Below are positions 8,108-16,736 of a stretch of DNA of 63,213 bases, one piece after another. Location of the stretch: assembly GCA_025980665.1 (NCBI GenBank), contig JAICXC010000011.1, positions 1 through 63,213 on the forward strand, written 5' to 3'. Source of the stretch: Bryobacteraceae bacterium. GTDB lineage: Bacteria > Acidobacteriota > Terriglobia > Bryobacterales > Bryobacteraceae. Numbering within the stretch: position 1 is the stretch's first letter; each line of letters opens with the position of its first letter. A program made the position numbers and the translations under genes. Under the pieces are notes generated by a model that worked only from the letters and a program-made list of their open reading frames with translations, was not told the origin of the DNA and did no database searches.

Positions 8108-9478
8108 ATGCTCTGGATCAGTCTCGGCAGGGACACCGCGCTCGCAGAAGAAGTGGCGGGACACAGTGGACTGAGGGTTGTGATGGCGGCGGCCGATACA
8201 CCGGAATGGAAGAAGCGCGACACTCAGCGCTGCCGGGTGATCGTGCTTGAGCTTCCGGCGTCGTCGGCGTTCGTGCAAGAGGTGATGACTGCCACGCAGG
8301 ACGCCGTGCGTCCTCTTCCCGTCGTCATTCTGGATCGCGAAGGGGATCTGGACGAATCTCTTATCGGGCCGTCGCTCAGTTCATTTCAGCATATTATTGG
8401 GAACCCCTCACCCGAAGAGATCGCCGCCCGTGTATCGGCCGCGCTGCAAGCCGCTTCTCAGAAGTGTCCCGTCGAATCGCAGGAATCCTGGAACCGACTG
8501 CTGATCGGCGAGAGCCAGCCCATGCGGGAACTCCGCGCGATTATCCGCCTGGCGGGTCCGCGCCAGTCGACCGTGCTCATTACCGGAGAAACGGGCACAG
8601 GCAAAGAAAGAGTGGCCCAGGCCATCCACTTGGCCAGCCGCCGATCGGGAGCACCGATGGTCGCGGTCAACTGCGGGGCGCTTCCGGAACACCTGATCGA
8701 AGCCGAGCTGTTCGGCCACACGAAGGGCGCATTCACCGGCGCCATAGGAGCGCGGACAGGCCGCTTCGAGCAGGCCCATCGCGGCACGCTGTTCCTGGAC
8801 GAAGTCGGCGAAACGCCGCTCATGCTGCAACCCAAACTGCTGCGCGTGCTGCAAGAGCGTGAACTACAGCGCGTGGGCAGCTCGGAAACCGTTAAAGTGG
8901 ACGCACGTATCATCGCCGCGTCTAACACAAATTTGGACCAGGCGGTGGCGCAACGGCGCTTTCGCGAAGACCTGTATTACCGATTGAACGTGATCCCGAT
9001 TCGCGTGCCGACACTTCGCGAGCGCCGCAGCGACATCCCCCTGCTGGCTGCGCATTTCATCGAACGAGTGTGCCAGCGCGAAGACTTGCCCCAGAAAAAG
9101 CTGACCGCGGAAGCCCTGCGCAAGCTGACGGAATTCGAATGGCCGGGCAATGTCCGCCAGCTGGAGCATGCCATGGAAATGGCGGCGGCCCTGACTGGCG
9201 ACCGCGAAACCATCTATCTGGGCGACATCGAAATGCATCTGCAGCCATCGTCGCGCGAATTAAGCGCGACATCCAATGGCGTGGAATTTCCGCTGGATGT
9301 GCCTACCGACGACCTTCCGTTCGAGGATCTCATGGGCAAGGTGGAAAAGCTTCTCTTGGAGCAAGCTCTGCGACGCCACGGCGGGAACAAAGCCAAAGCC
9401 GCGAAAGCGTTGGGCCTCAAGCGCACGACGCTGCTGTACAAGCTAAAAGGTCAGGAGTGCGTGGCGGGCGCGGCATAG
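8108..9478 (+). CDS. Sigma-54-dependent transcriptional activator, flagellar type
   Basis: The order is a degenerate receiver-like N-terminus (about residues 1-115), an AAA+ domain with Walker A GETGTGKE, the sigma-54 contact loop GAFTGA and Walker B GTLFLDEVGE, and a C-terminal Fis-type helix-turn-helix (GGNKAKAAKALGLKRTTLLYKL). The N-domain lacks a recognisable phosphoacceptor Asp in the normal place, as in FleQ-like regulators. Its place just before flhA suggests that it controls flagellar operons, and a -24/-12 element precedes flgB. The ATG at 8108 is preferred, with a TTG at 8093 possible. Symbols such as flrC or fleQ cannot be assigned safely. Confidence 0.9.
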   Translation: MLWISLGRDTALAEEVAGHSGLRVVMAAADTPEWKKRDTQRCRVIVLELPASSAFVQEVMTATQDAVRPLPVVILDREGDLDESLIGPSLSSFQHIIGNPSPEEIAARVSAALQAASQKCPVESQESWNRLLIGESQPMRELRAIIRLAGPRQSTVLITGETGTGKERVAQAIHLASRRSGAPMVAVNCGALPEHLIEAELFGHTKGAFTGAIGARTGRFEQAHRGTLFLDEVGETPLMLQPKLLRVLQERELQRVGSSETVKVDARIIAASNTNLDQAVAQRRFREDLYYRLNVIPIRVPTLRERRSDIPLLAAHFIERVCQREDLPQKKLTAEALRKLTEFEWPGNVRQLEHAMEMAAALTGDRETIYLGDIEMHLQPSSRELSATSNGVEFPLDVPTDDLPFEDLMGKVEKLLLEQALRRHGGNKAKAAKALGLKRTTLLYKLKGQECVAGAA

Positions 9479-9493
9479 GTCCCGCTTAAGTAA

Positions 9494-11572
9494 ATGGCGC
9501 AAGCAACTACAGTTGCGGTAACAGCGAAACCCAAACTTCTGGCGATACCCGGTTCCCCGATCGGGTGGAGCGAGATGGCCGTCCCCCTCGCCGTGGTGGC
9601 GATCGTGATCGCGCTCATCATGCCCATGCCGTCGATGCTGCTCGATTTCCTGATCGTAGTCGACATCACTTTGTCGGTCATCGTTCTTCTGGTTTCGGTC
9701 TACATCCGCAAGGCCGTGGATTTCAACGTCTTTCCCACCACACTGCTCTTGCTGACGCTGTACCGGCTGGCCCTGAATATCTCCTCAGCACGACTGATCT
9801 TGCTAAACGGAAACACGGGAATCTCCGCGGCGGGTCATGTCATCGAAGCTTTCGGAAGCTTCGTGGTGGGCGGCAACTACATTATCGGCGCCGTGATCTT
9901 CCTGGTCTTGATCGCGATTCAATACGTCGTCATCAATCATGGCGCGGTGCGTATCTCCGAAGTCACCGCCCGATTCACGCTGGATGCCTTGCCGGGCAAG
10001 CAGATGTCGATCGACGCGGATCTCAACGGCGGACTCATTGACGAGACAGAAGCACGCAAGCGCCGCAAGCAGCTTTCGTCGGAAGCCGAATTCTTCGGAG
10101 CTATGGACGGGGCTTCGCGGTTCACGCAGCGCGACGCGATCGCCAGCATCCTGATCACCGGCATCAATATCATCGCCGGATTTTTGATCGGCGTGCTGCA
10201 ACACGGCATGGAATTGCGCCGCGCGCTCGAAACCTATACAGTCCTGACTATCGGCGATGGTCTGGTCACTGTAATCCCGGCGTTGATGATCTCGATTGCG
10301 GGCGGCTTGATTGTGACCCGCACTGCCTCGGAAGACACGCTCGGGGCTGAATTCCAGAGGCAAGTACTGGGCAACGCGCAGCCCCTGATGCTGGCGAGCG
10401 GAGTCCTGATGGTCCTGGGCCTTTTGCCGGGACTGCCGACTATTCCCTTCCTCGTATTAGGCGGCGGTGTGGGCATCGCTGCGATGCGCTTGCGTCAGAA
10501 AACTGACAGAGAAGCCGCGGTTCTGACAGCTGCTGAGCCCAAAGCCAAGGAAAATCTCGAAGGCTTGCTGAAGCTGGAGCCCCTGTCGCTGGACGTCGGA
10601 CTGGGCCTGGTGAACCTGGTGGAGCAAGGTCAGCAGTCGCCTCTTCTGCTGCGCGTGGGAGCGATCCGGCGACAGCTCGCCAGCCAGCTCGGATACTTGC
10701 TTCCCGCCGTCAAAGTGAAGGACAACGTAGCTCTCCGGTCGCGCGAATACGTGATCCAGATGCGCGGCATGGAAATCGCGCGCTTTGAGCTCATGCAAGG
10801 CCATGAACTCGCTATTTCCAGCGGTACGGCGGATACCGGGATCGCCGGCAAACCGGCGCGGGATCCGGCGTTTGGACTACCCGCGTTGTGGGTTCGGCAG
10901 GATCAGGCCGCTATGGCGCGCAGCGCCGGATATACAGTAGTCGATCCGGTCAGCATCATCGGAACACATCTGACGGAAATCGTACGCCGCCACGCGCACG
11001 AATTGTTCACGCGGCAGGACGCCAAGAACTACTGCGACCGCGTTAGCCAGGAGAATCCCAAGCTCATTGAGGATTTGGTACCCAAACTGCTCTCCCTGGC
11101 CACGATCCAGCGAGTATTGCAGAACCTGCTGCGCGAACGCGTGCCAATCCGTGACGCAGTGGGAATTCTAGAGGCCATGGGAGAAGCGGCGCAAACCACG
11201 AAGAACCCGGTGTTGCTGACGGAATACGTCCGGCAATCGATCCGGCGCGCCATCACGCAACCCCTGGTGAATGCGCAAGGCGAGCTACCGGCGTATCTGC
11301 TGGATGCGTCGCTTGATCGCGCGGTCGAATCAACGGTGGAGCACAGCGAATGGAATAGTGTCGCCAGCGTGGCTCCGGAGACCATCACGGATATTCTGAC
11401 GCGGGTGAAGCGCCGCGTGGAGAAAGCCGAATCCGCCGCCATCGTGACTAGTTCCGGAACACGCTATTTCCTGCGGCAATTGCTGGAAGCCAGTCTGCCT
11501 AACCTGACGGTGCTCTCGCACAATGAAATCCCGCCGGAAATTAAGGTGCGGTCGCGGGGAGTCATTGAATGA
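9494..11572 (+). CDS. flhA: Flagellar export gate protein FlhA
   Basis: The 692-residue protein has the FHIPEP-family layout. About eight membrane spans fill residues 25-330, with the conserved cytoplasmic segment AVRISEVTARFTLDALPGKQMSIDADLN at about 150-175. A large cytoplasmic domain then docks chaperone-substrate complexes. It is the main gate component of the flagellar type III export apparatus. It follows the activator gene by 15 bp and overlaps flhF by ATGA. The partners FlhB and FliPQR are not in this window and must be encoded elsewhere. Confidence 0.97.
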   Translation: MAQATTVAVTAKPKLLAIPGSPIGWSEMAVPLAVVAIVIALIMPMPSMLLDFLIVVDITLSVIVLLVSVYIRKAVDFNVFPTTLLLLTLYRLALNISSARLILLNGNTGISAAGHVIEAFGSFVVGGNYIIGAVIFLVLIAIQYVVINHGAVRISEVTARFTLDALPGKQMSIDADLNGGLIDETEARKRRKQLSSEAEFFGAMDGASRFTQRDAIASILITGINIIAGFLIGVLQHGMELRRALETYTVLTIGDGLVTVIPALMISIAGGLIVTRTASEDTLGAEFQRQVLGNAQPLMLASGVLMVLGLLPGLPTIPFLVLGGGVGIAAMRLRQKTDREAAVLTAAEPKAKENLEGLLKLEPLSLDVGLGLVNLVEQGQQSPLLLRVGAIRRQLASQLGYLLPAVKVKDNVALRSREYVIQMRGMEIARFELMQGHELAISSGTADTGIAGKPARDPAFGLPALWVRQDQAAMARSAGYTVVDPVSIIGTHLTEIVRRHAHELFTRQDAKNYCDRVSQENPKLIEDLVPKLLSLATIQRVLQNLLRERVPIRDAVGILEAMGEAAQTTKNPVLLTEYVRQSIRRAITQPLVNAQGELPAYLLDASLDRAVESTVEHSEWNSVASVAPETITDILTRVKRRVEKAESAAIVTSSGTRYFLRQLLEASLPNLTVLSHNEIPPEIKVRSRGVIE

Positions 11573-12810
11573 AAGACGCAAACGGCATGAAGATCAAGTC
11601 CTATTTCGCAAAGACGGTGGACGAGGCCATCTCCAAGGCCCGCGTGGAGCTGGGTTCGGAAGCGCTACTTCTGAACACCCGCAAAATCGCGGACAACGGA
11701 ATGGGCGCGGGGTACGAAGTGGTGATGGGCGTAGCCGGCTCGGCTCCAGCGTCCAAAGCCGCGGTGCCTGTGCCGACGCCTAAACTGGCGCCTGCGCCGC
11801 TGGCGTCTACCGCCCCAATCCCGCCCATCCAAGGCGCCGCGCAAAACGAGGTGGCCAACGATATGGCCAAGTTGCGGGCGCAAATGGATGAGCTGCAGAG
11901 CTTACTGGTGGGGTCCGCGAAAAACGCCTGGGCCGCGCAGCGATCGGTTCCCGAAACTGCCGAAGTCTATGCCAACCTCATCGCGGCGGAAGTGGATCCG
12001 TTTCTCTGCAAAGACATTGCCGATCGCCTGGAAGCTGCCATGGCCACCGATGCCTTCTTTCTCTTCGCTGGGCCTGAACCCGAAGGAATGCAGAATCGCT
12101 GGAAGAGCTTGAAATCCGATCCGGCTCGCGTGGAGGAATTCCTGCGCGCCGAACTGGAGAGCCGCGTGGCCCTGCGGCCGCGACTCGGTGTACCTGGAGC
12201 CAAGGGCGCAGTCGCCGCGATGGTGGGTCCGGCCGGCAGCGGAAAAACGACAAGTCTGGCTAAGCTGGCAATCGCGGCCAGCGCACAACGTGCTGTGCGG
12301 TTGATTTCGCTTGATAGGTCGCACAACGGAGCGCAGCATCTGCTTGGTTCGTTGGCCACTTCCGCGATCACGTTCTCCTCTGTCGATTCGATCGAGAGCC
12401 TGCCCAAGCTGGTAGCGAAGGCGCGGAAGAACGAGTGTGTATTGATCGATACGCCCGGCTACAGCCGCCTGCAGCAGCCTGCCGCCGAGAAGTTGGCCGC
12501 GGCCTTGGCCGCCTGTGGCGACGTCGATGTGCACCTGGTAGCTTCGGCCTATATGAAAGCTCGGGATCTGCGAAATTCCATTGAACGGTATCGCCTCTTT
12601 CAGCCTTCCAAGTTGCTCGTCACAAAGGTGGATGAGGCGGAGACCTTCGGCACTGTATTCTCGGAGGCGGCTCTGGCGGGGCTGGCTCTTTCCTTCGTGG
12701 CGAATGGAACCCGCATCCCAGACGATATTCGTGCCGCCACAGGAGAGGATCTGCTGGCGATGGCGCGGGAGCGGCAGCGCAGCCGGGCCGCATCCAATAA
12801 GGCAGCCTAA
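11569..12810 (+). CDS. flhF: Flagellar SRP-type GTPase FlhF
   Basis: The N-terminus (MKIKSYFAKTVDEAISKARVE after a six-residue lead) is the FlhF B-domain start. An Ala/Pro-rich linker at about residues 60-90 precedes an SRP54-like NG GTPase with P-loop VGPAGSGKTTSLAKLA, a DTPG motif (LIDTPGYSRLQ) and TKVDEAETFG. It governs flagellar placement and assembly. The ATG at 11569 overlaps the flhA stop; ATG 11587 would give the canonical MKIKSYF start. The usual MinD-like partner FlhG/FleN does not follow it: fliA comes next after 8 bp. Confidence 0.95.
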   Translation: MKDANGMKIKSYFAKTVDEAISKARVELGSEALLLNTRKIADNGMGAGYEVVMGVAGSAPASKAAVPVPTPKLAPAPLASTAPIPPIQGAAQNEVANDMAKLRAQMDELQSLLVGSAKNAWAAQRSVPETAEVYANLIAAEVDPFLCKDIADRLEAAMATDAFFLFAGPEPEGMQNRWKSLKSDPARVEEFLRAELESRVALRPRLGVPGAKGAVAAMVGPAGSGKTTSLAKLAIAASAQRAVRLISLDRSHNGAQHLLGSLATSAITFSSVDSIESLPKLVAKARKNECVLIDTPGYSRLQQPAAEKLAAALAACGDVDVHLVASAYMKARDLRNSIERYRLFQPSKLLVTKVDEAETFGTVFSEAALAGLALSFVANGTRIPDDIRAATGEDLLAMARERQRSRAASNKAA

Positions 12811-12818
12811 GGAAATAA

Positions 12819-13586
12819 ATGGCCAGTCTCAGCACACTCTCGTACTCCGCGCCCGAGGCCGAGCCGTCGAGCGACAGGGAACGGCTCATACTAGAGCACC
12901 TGCCCCAGGTGCGCTGGGTAGCCACGCGGATCCACGAGAAGCTTCCAGATTCCACCAGTCTCGAAGACTTGATCTCCATCGGCATCGTGGGGCTGATCAA
13001 CGCCATCGACAATTTCGATCCGCAGTTCAACGTAAAGCTCAAAACCTATGCGGAGCACAAGATCCGCGGGGCCATTTTGGACAGCATCCGTGGCATGGAT
13101 GGAATTCCGGCGCACAAGCGTAAGAACTTGAAACACATTCAGGCGACGGTCGGAGCTATGGAGCAGCGCTTGCAGCGTGCACCCGGGGAAGAAGAGATCG
13201 CGGCTGAGCTGGGAATCAGTCTGCAAGCCTATCAGGAAGCCCTGCTGGAACTCCGTGGCGTTAGCCTTGGCAGCCTGGATGCGGCCCCGCAGCGTGAGGA
13301 TTCGCGCAGCCTGATCCATTTCATCGCCACGCCCGAGGAAAACTCGCCGGCGCGTCTTCTGGAGCGCTCCGAATTGGAAAAGTTGATCGCCGAAGGCTTG
13401 AAGAAGATGCCCAAAGTGGAAGGTTTGGTGCTGGATCTCTACTACCGTCAGGAACTGGGTATTCGCGAGATTGCCCCCATACTGAAGCTACACATCACGC
13501 GCGTTTCCCAAATTAAGGCGCAGGCCATCCTGCGGCTGCGAAATTATCTGCAACGTCACTGGCCCACACCGAAGGGGACGTATTAA
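12819..13586 (+). CDS. fliA: Flagellar sigma factor FliA (sigma-28)
   Basis: The 255-residue sigma-70-family protein has region 2 (HLPQVRWVATRIHEKLP, SIGIVGLINAIDNFDP, FKTYAEHKIRGAI-type motif reading LKTYAEHKIRGAILDSIR), a short region 3 and a region 4 helix-turn-helix (ELGIREIAPILKLHITRVSQIKAQAI). It directs late flagellar genes such as fliC and is expected to be held by FlgM, encoded three genes downstream. It lies in a tight run flhA-flhF-fliA-fliN with spacings of 8 and 2 bp. Confidence 0.96.
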   Translation: MASLSTLSYSAPEAEPSSDRERLILEHLPQVRWVATRIHEKLPDSTSLEDLISIGIVGLINAIDNFDPQFNVKLKTYAEHKIRGAILDSIRGMDGIPAHKRKNLKHIQATVGAMEQRLQRAPGEEEIAAELGISLQAYQEALLELRGVSLGSLDAAPQREDSRSLIHFIATPEENSPARLLERSELEKLIAEGLKKMPKVEGLVLDLYYRQELGIREIAPILKLHITRVSQIKAQAILRLRNYLQRHWPTPKGTY

Positions 13587-13588
13587 CA

Positions 13589-14359
13589 ATGGATAAAAAC
13601 GAACTCGTCTCCGGAATACTCGACGCCTTCTCGCGCGCGGTGGGGGTGGCCCTTTCCGAAACAGGACCCGAAGCCATCCAGCTCGATTGGAGCTTGACGC
13701 CCTCTCCCGCCGCCGCAGCGGAATCCTGGACGTGGTGGTCCGGTGGACTCAGCACACATCCCGGAGCGAACTTCTTTATCGGCGCGCCGGAAGAAACTTG
13801 GGAAAAGCTCGGGCGCGGCGGTGATTCCGAGAATGCGCTAAAGAACGGCTCGGCCCTGGTCAGCCGCTGTTTTGCGAAGGCCGTGGAAGAGTATTTCGGA
13901 AATCGAGCAACGGCTCAGGACTCGGGCCCCTCGGGCGCACCCTCCGAAGAGTGGACTCGAATCGCGATCGAGATTCGTTATCCCGCCGGGCAGTGGCCGG
14001 CTGCCGGTTGCGTTCTGAGTCCGGAATTCGAGGATGCTTTGGGCAGCCTAGCGAAACCTCAGCCCGCCGTGCCCGTTCCCTCACCGGCCGGCCGGATGAA
14101 GGCCAGCGATATGCTCATGCACGTTCAGGTACCCGTGTCGGTTTCCTTCGGAGCCACCCAAATACGAATCAAGGATCTGCTGAACCTGACTGCGGGATCG
14201 GTCGTGGAACTCGACCAGGGGCTGCACGACAACGTAGAAGTTCGGGTGAACGATCGTGTGATCGCCCGCGGAGAAGTGGTGGCGGTGGATGGCCACTACG
14301 GAGTGCGCGTGCTGGAATTGGTTTCGGGAGAAAGCCCCGGAAAGGCCATCAGCTTGTGA
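13589..14359 (+). CDS. fliN: Flagellar motor switch protein FliN (long form)
   Basis: The C-terminal about 80 residues form the SpoA/FliN domain (VPVSVSFGATQIRIKDLLNLTAGSVVELDQ, VNDRVIARGEVVAVDGHYGVRV). This builds the lower C-ring with FliM. The N-terminal about 165 residues are not FliN-like and read WTWWSGGLSTHPGANFFIGAPEETWEKLG. This makes it 256 residues against about 130 in enteric FliN, a FliY-like length but without visible CheC phosphatase motifs. It follows fliA by 2 bp. Its TGA overlaps a GTG of the next small ORF. Confidence 0.9.
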   Translation: MDKNELVSGILDAFSRAVGVALSETGPEAIQLDWSLTPSPAAAAESWTWWSGGLSTHPGANFFIGAPEETWEKLGRGGDSENALKNGSALVSRCFAKAVEEYFGNRATAQDSGPSGAPSEEWTRIAIEIRYPAGQWPAAGCVLSPEFEDALGSLAKPQPAVPVPSPAGRMKASDMLMHVQVPVSVSFGATQIRIKDLLNLTAGSVVELDQGLHDNVEVRVNDRVIARGEVVAVDGHYGVRVLELVSGESPGKAISL

Positions 14360-14628
14360 TCAGGCGGATCGCAATTCTGCTGCTGGAAGGTGTCCTCGGA
14401 GGCGTACTCTGGAGAGTCGCCAAACGGGCCCGGGCGGTCCGGAAACGGCGCATACGCGTACTTGAAATGGAGCTGCGCCTGGCGGCTGGGTCGAACGCCT
14501 TACATGAGGAGGTATTCAGGCTAAAGCATTATCTAGTACTACGGCCCCACGCCTCACGGCGGGACGCCGGATTTATTCCTTCAACAAACGTGAGTTCGCT
14601 GCGATATATAAAAGGGCGCCAAAAATGA
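14356..14628 (+). CDS. Small putative membrane protein in the FliO position
   Basis: A GTG-started ORF of 90 residues overlaps fliN at its start (GTGA) and flgM at its end (ATGA), a coupling pattern that favours a real gene. It begins with a short hydrophobic segment (RRIAILLLEGVLGGVLW), followed by a very basic stretch (KRARAVRKRRIRVLEMELRL) and a less structured tail. Size, topology and position after fliN recall FliO, but similarity to FliO is too weak to claim. The last third has poorer coding character and may instead be leader DNA of flgM. Confidence 0.4.
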   Translation: MIRRIAILLLEGVLGGVLWRVAKRARAVRKRRIRVLEMELRLAAGSNALHEEVFRLKHYLVLRPHASRRDAGFIPSTNVSSLRYIKGRQK

Positions 14629-14915
14629 AGATTGACGAGCGCAAAGCCTTGAATACTCAGAAACCTCAGTCTGAGAAGGTCTACGAGACGAAGTCCGATG
14701 TCTCTTCCAGGACCGCGAAGAACGCTTCGCCGGCCCTGCAAGACGGCGTGGCCCTGCAGGGCCAGGATCAGCTTCGTGCCTTGGCGATGACTCCCAGTGC
14801 GGACGATACCAGCCGCGTGGCGCGTCTGACCCAGCTCGTGCAATCCGGCCAGTACCAGGTAGATCCTGTGGAACTGAGCGGTGCCATGGTCGCAGCCATG
14901 CTCAAAGGTTACTGA
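14625..14915 (+). CDS. flgM: Anti-sigma-28 factor FlgM
   Basis: The 96-residue, largely disordered protein carries the FlgM core at its C-terminus: SADDTSRVARLTQLVQSGQYQ followed by VDPVELSGAMVAAML. This is the FliA-binding helix pair with the typical G.Y.VD....A..M pattern. It inhibits sigma-28 until it is exported after hook completion. The gene sits between fliN and flgN/flgK, as in many flagellar operons, and is followed by the FlgN-like gene after 13 bp. Confidence 0.9.
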   Translation: MKIDERKALNTQKPQSEKVYETKSDVSSRTAKNASPALQDGVALQGQDQLRALAMTPSADDTSRVARLTQLVQSGQYQVDPVELSGAMVAAMLKGY

Positions 14916-14928
14916 GCACGGACTGGAC

Positions 14929-15291
14929 ATGACACTCAAAGAGCGCTGCCAAGCCGGTGAGGCCAAACTGGAGCGGGTTTCCAACGCGCTTCTGGATCCT
15001 CGCCCCGAAATCCTGGACCACTGCCAAGCAGAGCTCCAGGAAGTGATCGCGATCCTGGGCGGCGACTCCGTGGGGGCGCACGCGAGTCTACCTGCTTCCG
15101 GCCCTCCTGTCGCTTCCGATAGAAATGCACTGTTGCGGCTCCGGCACCGGATCCGCCTGCTCGCGCTCCAGGTGCAAAATGCCGTGAATCTCTGCCAAGG
15201 CTGGACCCAGTTGGGGGTGAGCCAGGGTTACACCGAGCAAGGAGCGCCGGCGGTGCCGCTCAGCGAGCCACTGGCCAGCTACGAGGTCTAA
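14929..15291 (+). CDS. flgN: FlgN-like flagellar export chaperone
   Basis: The 120-residue, mostly helical protein (MTLKERCQAGEAKLERVSNAL at the start, LRLRHRIRLLALQVQNAVNLCQGW in the middle) is placed between flgM and flgK. FlgN, the chaperone of the hook-filament junction proteins FlgK and FlgL, is normally found there. Sequence similarity to FlgN is weak, so the call rests on length, helicity and the flgM-flgN-flgK-flgL order. The ATG at 14929 is taken as start, since the longer open frame from 14881 runs through the end of flgM. Confidence 0.7.
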   Translation: MTLKERCQAGEAKLERVSNALLDPRPEILDHCQAELQEVIAILGGDSVGAHASLPASGPPVASDRNALLRLRHRIRLLALQVQNAVNLCQGWTQLGVSQGYTEQGAPAVPLSEPLASYEV

Positions 15292-15296
15292 TTCGC

Positions 15297-16718
15297 ATGG
15301 GTCTATTTGCAAATCTAACCTCCAGCGTCCGGGCGCTCAACGCGTTCGAACAATCTCTCGATGTCGCGCAAAACAATGTTTCCAACGCGTCCACGGCGGG
15401 CTACGCAAAACAGTTGGCGACGCTCAACGCGCTTCCGTTCCAGCCTTCGACCGGAATGCTGGGAGGAGTTCAAGCCGGCCCTCCTCAATCCACACGCGAC
15501 GAATATCTGGAGCAGGCTGTGCGTTATCAGAACGGAGTGCTCGGCAACTTCCAGGCACAGGCGCAGGCGCTGAGCGGCGTCGAGCCGATCTTCGATGTCA
15601 CGGGTCAGACCGGCATCGTTGCCTCGTTGAACAGCATGTTCCAAAGCTTTTCGGCATGGAGTACCAATCCCGATTCCGCGGCGGCGCGTCAGGACGTATT
15701 GTCCAAAGCCCAAGACTTGGGAGCCAGCTTCCAACAAGCCGCATCGGTCCTTGCAAGCGTCACAGGCAACGTCGGCAATCAGATCGATAGCACGGTTTCA
15801 CAGATCAACACCCTCGCCGCACAGGTTCAGGCCTACAACGTCCAACACAACCTGGGCGGTCCTGCCGATTCTGGAGCGGACGCCCATTTGCACGATACGC
15901 TCGAAACTCTGAGCGGATTGGCGGGCGTCACGGCGCGCTTCGAAAGCGATGGAAGCGTTACCCTTCTACTGGGCGGCCAAACTCCTTTGGTCATCGGAAC
16001 GCGCCAGTATTCCCTGCAGGCCGCTAACTTCACCCCGGCTAATCCGGTGAACCCCAATGCCACTCCGTCTGTCCAAATCCTGGATACCAACGGACAGGAC
16101 GTCACCGCTAACGTCCAGGGCGGGACTCTGAGCGGATTGCTGACGGTCCGCAACTCGGTGCTCCCCTCTCTTCAAGGCGACAGCCAGCAGGCCGGCGCGC
16201 TGAACCAGATCGCCAAGCAAGTGGCGGATCGCATAAATCAGCTTCTCGCATCCGGAACCGATCCAGCCGGGAATGCGGGCGCTCCGCTTTTTACCTATGA
16301 CTCCTCGAGCGCAGCGAACACCGCCCGCTCGCTGGCGATAGATCCGAACATTACGGTCAACACGTTGGCCGCTCTGGATCCCGGTCCGCCGCAGGTAGCC
16401 AACGGCATCGCGATATCGCTTTCTGGCTTGGGTGATTCGACCGCACCGGCGGACACCATCGGTGGCAAATCGATTTTGGACTTCCTGAATGGACAGACCC
16501 AGATCATCGGGCAGCAGGTCGCCAGCGCAACCTCGGGTCAGACGGTGGCTCAACAGTCCTTGACGCAGGCGCAAGCGATGCGAACTCAGGTATCCGGTGT
16601 CTCGCTGAATGACGAAGCCATCAACGTGATGGAGCTTCAGCGCGGTTACCAGGCGATTTCAAAGATGATCAGCGTGATCGATGGACTGACCGATACGCTC
16701 ATAAACATGGTCACTTGA
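15297..16718 (+). CDS. flgK: Flagellar hook-associated protein 1, FlgK
   Basis: The N-terminus carries the axial-protein pattern (SVRALNAFEQSLDVAQNNVSNASTAGYAKQ, with NVSNASTAGYAKQ as the signature). The C-terminus carries the matching helix GVSLNDEAINVMELQRGYQAISKMISVIDGLTDTL. The middle is a Ser/Thr/Ala/Gly-rich exposed domain. At 473 residues it is within the family range. It forms the first ring of the hook-filament junction. It lies 5 bp after flgN and 18 bp before flgL. Confidence 0.95.
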   Translation: MGLFANLTSSVRALNAFEQSLDVAQNNVSNASTAGYAKQLATLNALPFQPSTGMLGGVQAGPPQSTRDEYLEQAVRYQNGVLGNFQAQAQALSGVEPIFDVTGQTGIVASLNSMFQSFSAWSTNPDSAAARQDVLSKAQDLGASFQQAASVLASVTGNVGNQIDSTVSQINTLAAQVQAYNVQHNLGGPADSGADAHLHDTLETLSGLAGVTARFESDGSVTLLLGGQTPLVIGTRQYSLQAANFTPANPVNPNATPSVQILDTNGQDVTANVQGGTLSGLLTVRNSVLPSLQGDSQQAGALNQIAKQVADRINQLLASGTDPAGNAGAPLFTYDSSSAANTARSLAIDPNITVNTLAALDPGPPQVANGIAISLSGLGDSTAPADTIGGKSILDFLNGQTQIIGQQVASATSGQTVAQQSLTQAQAMRTQVSGVSLNDEAINVMELQRGYQAISKMISVIDGLTDTLINMVT

Positions 16719-16736
16719 GGCTAGGGAGAAACCAGT

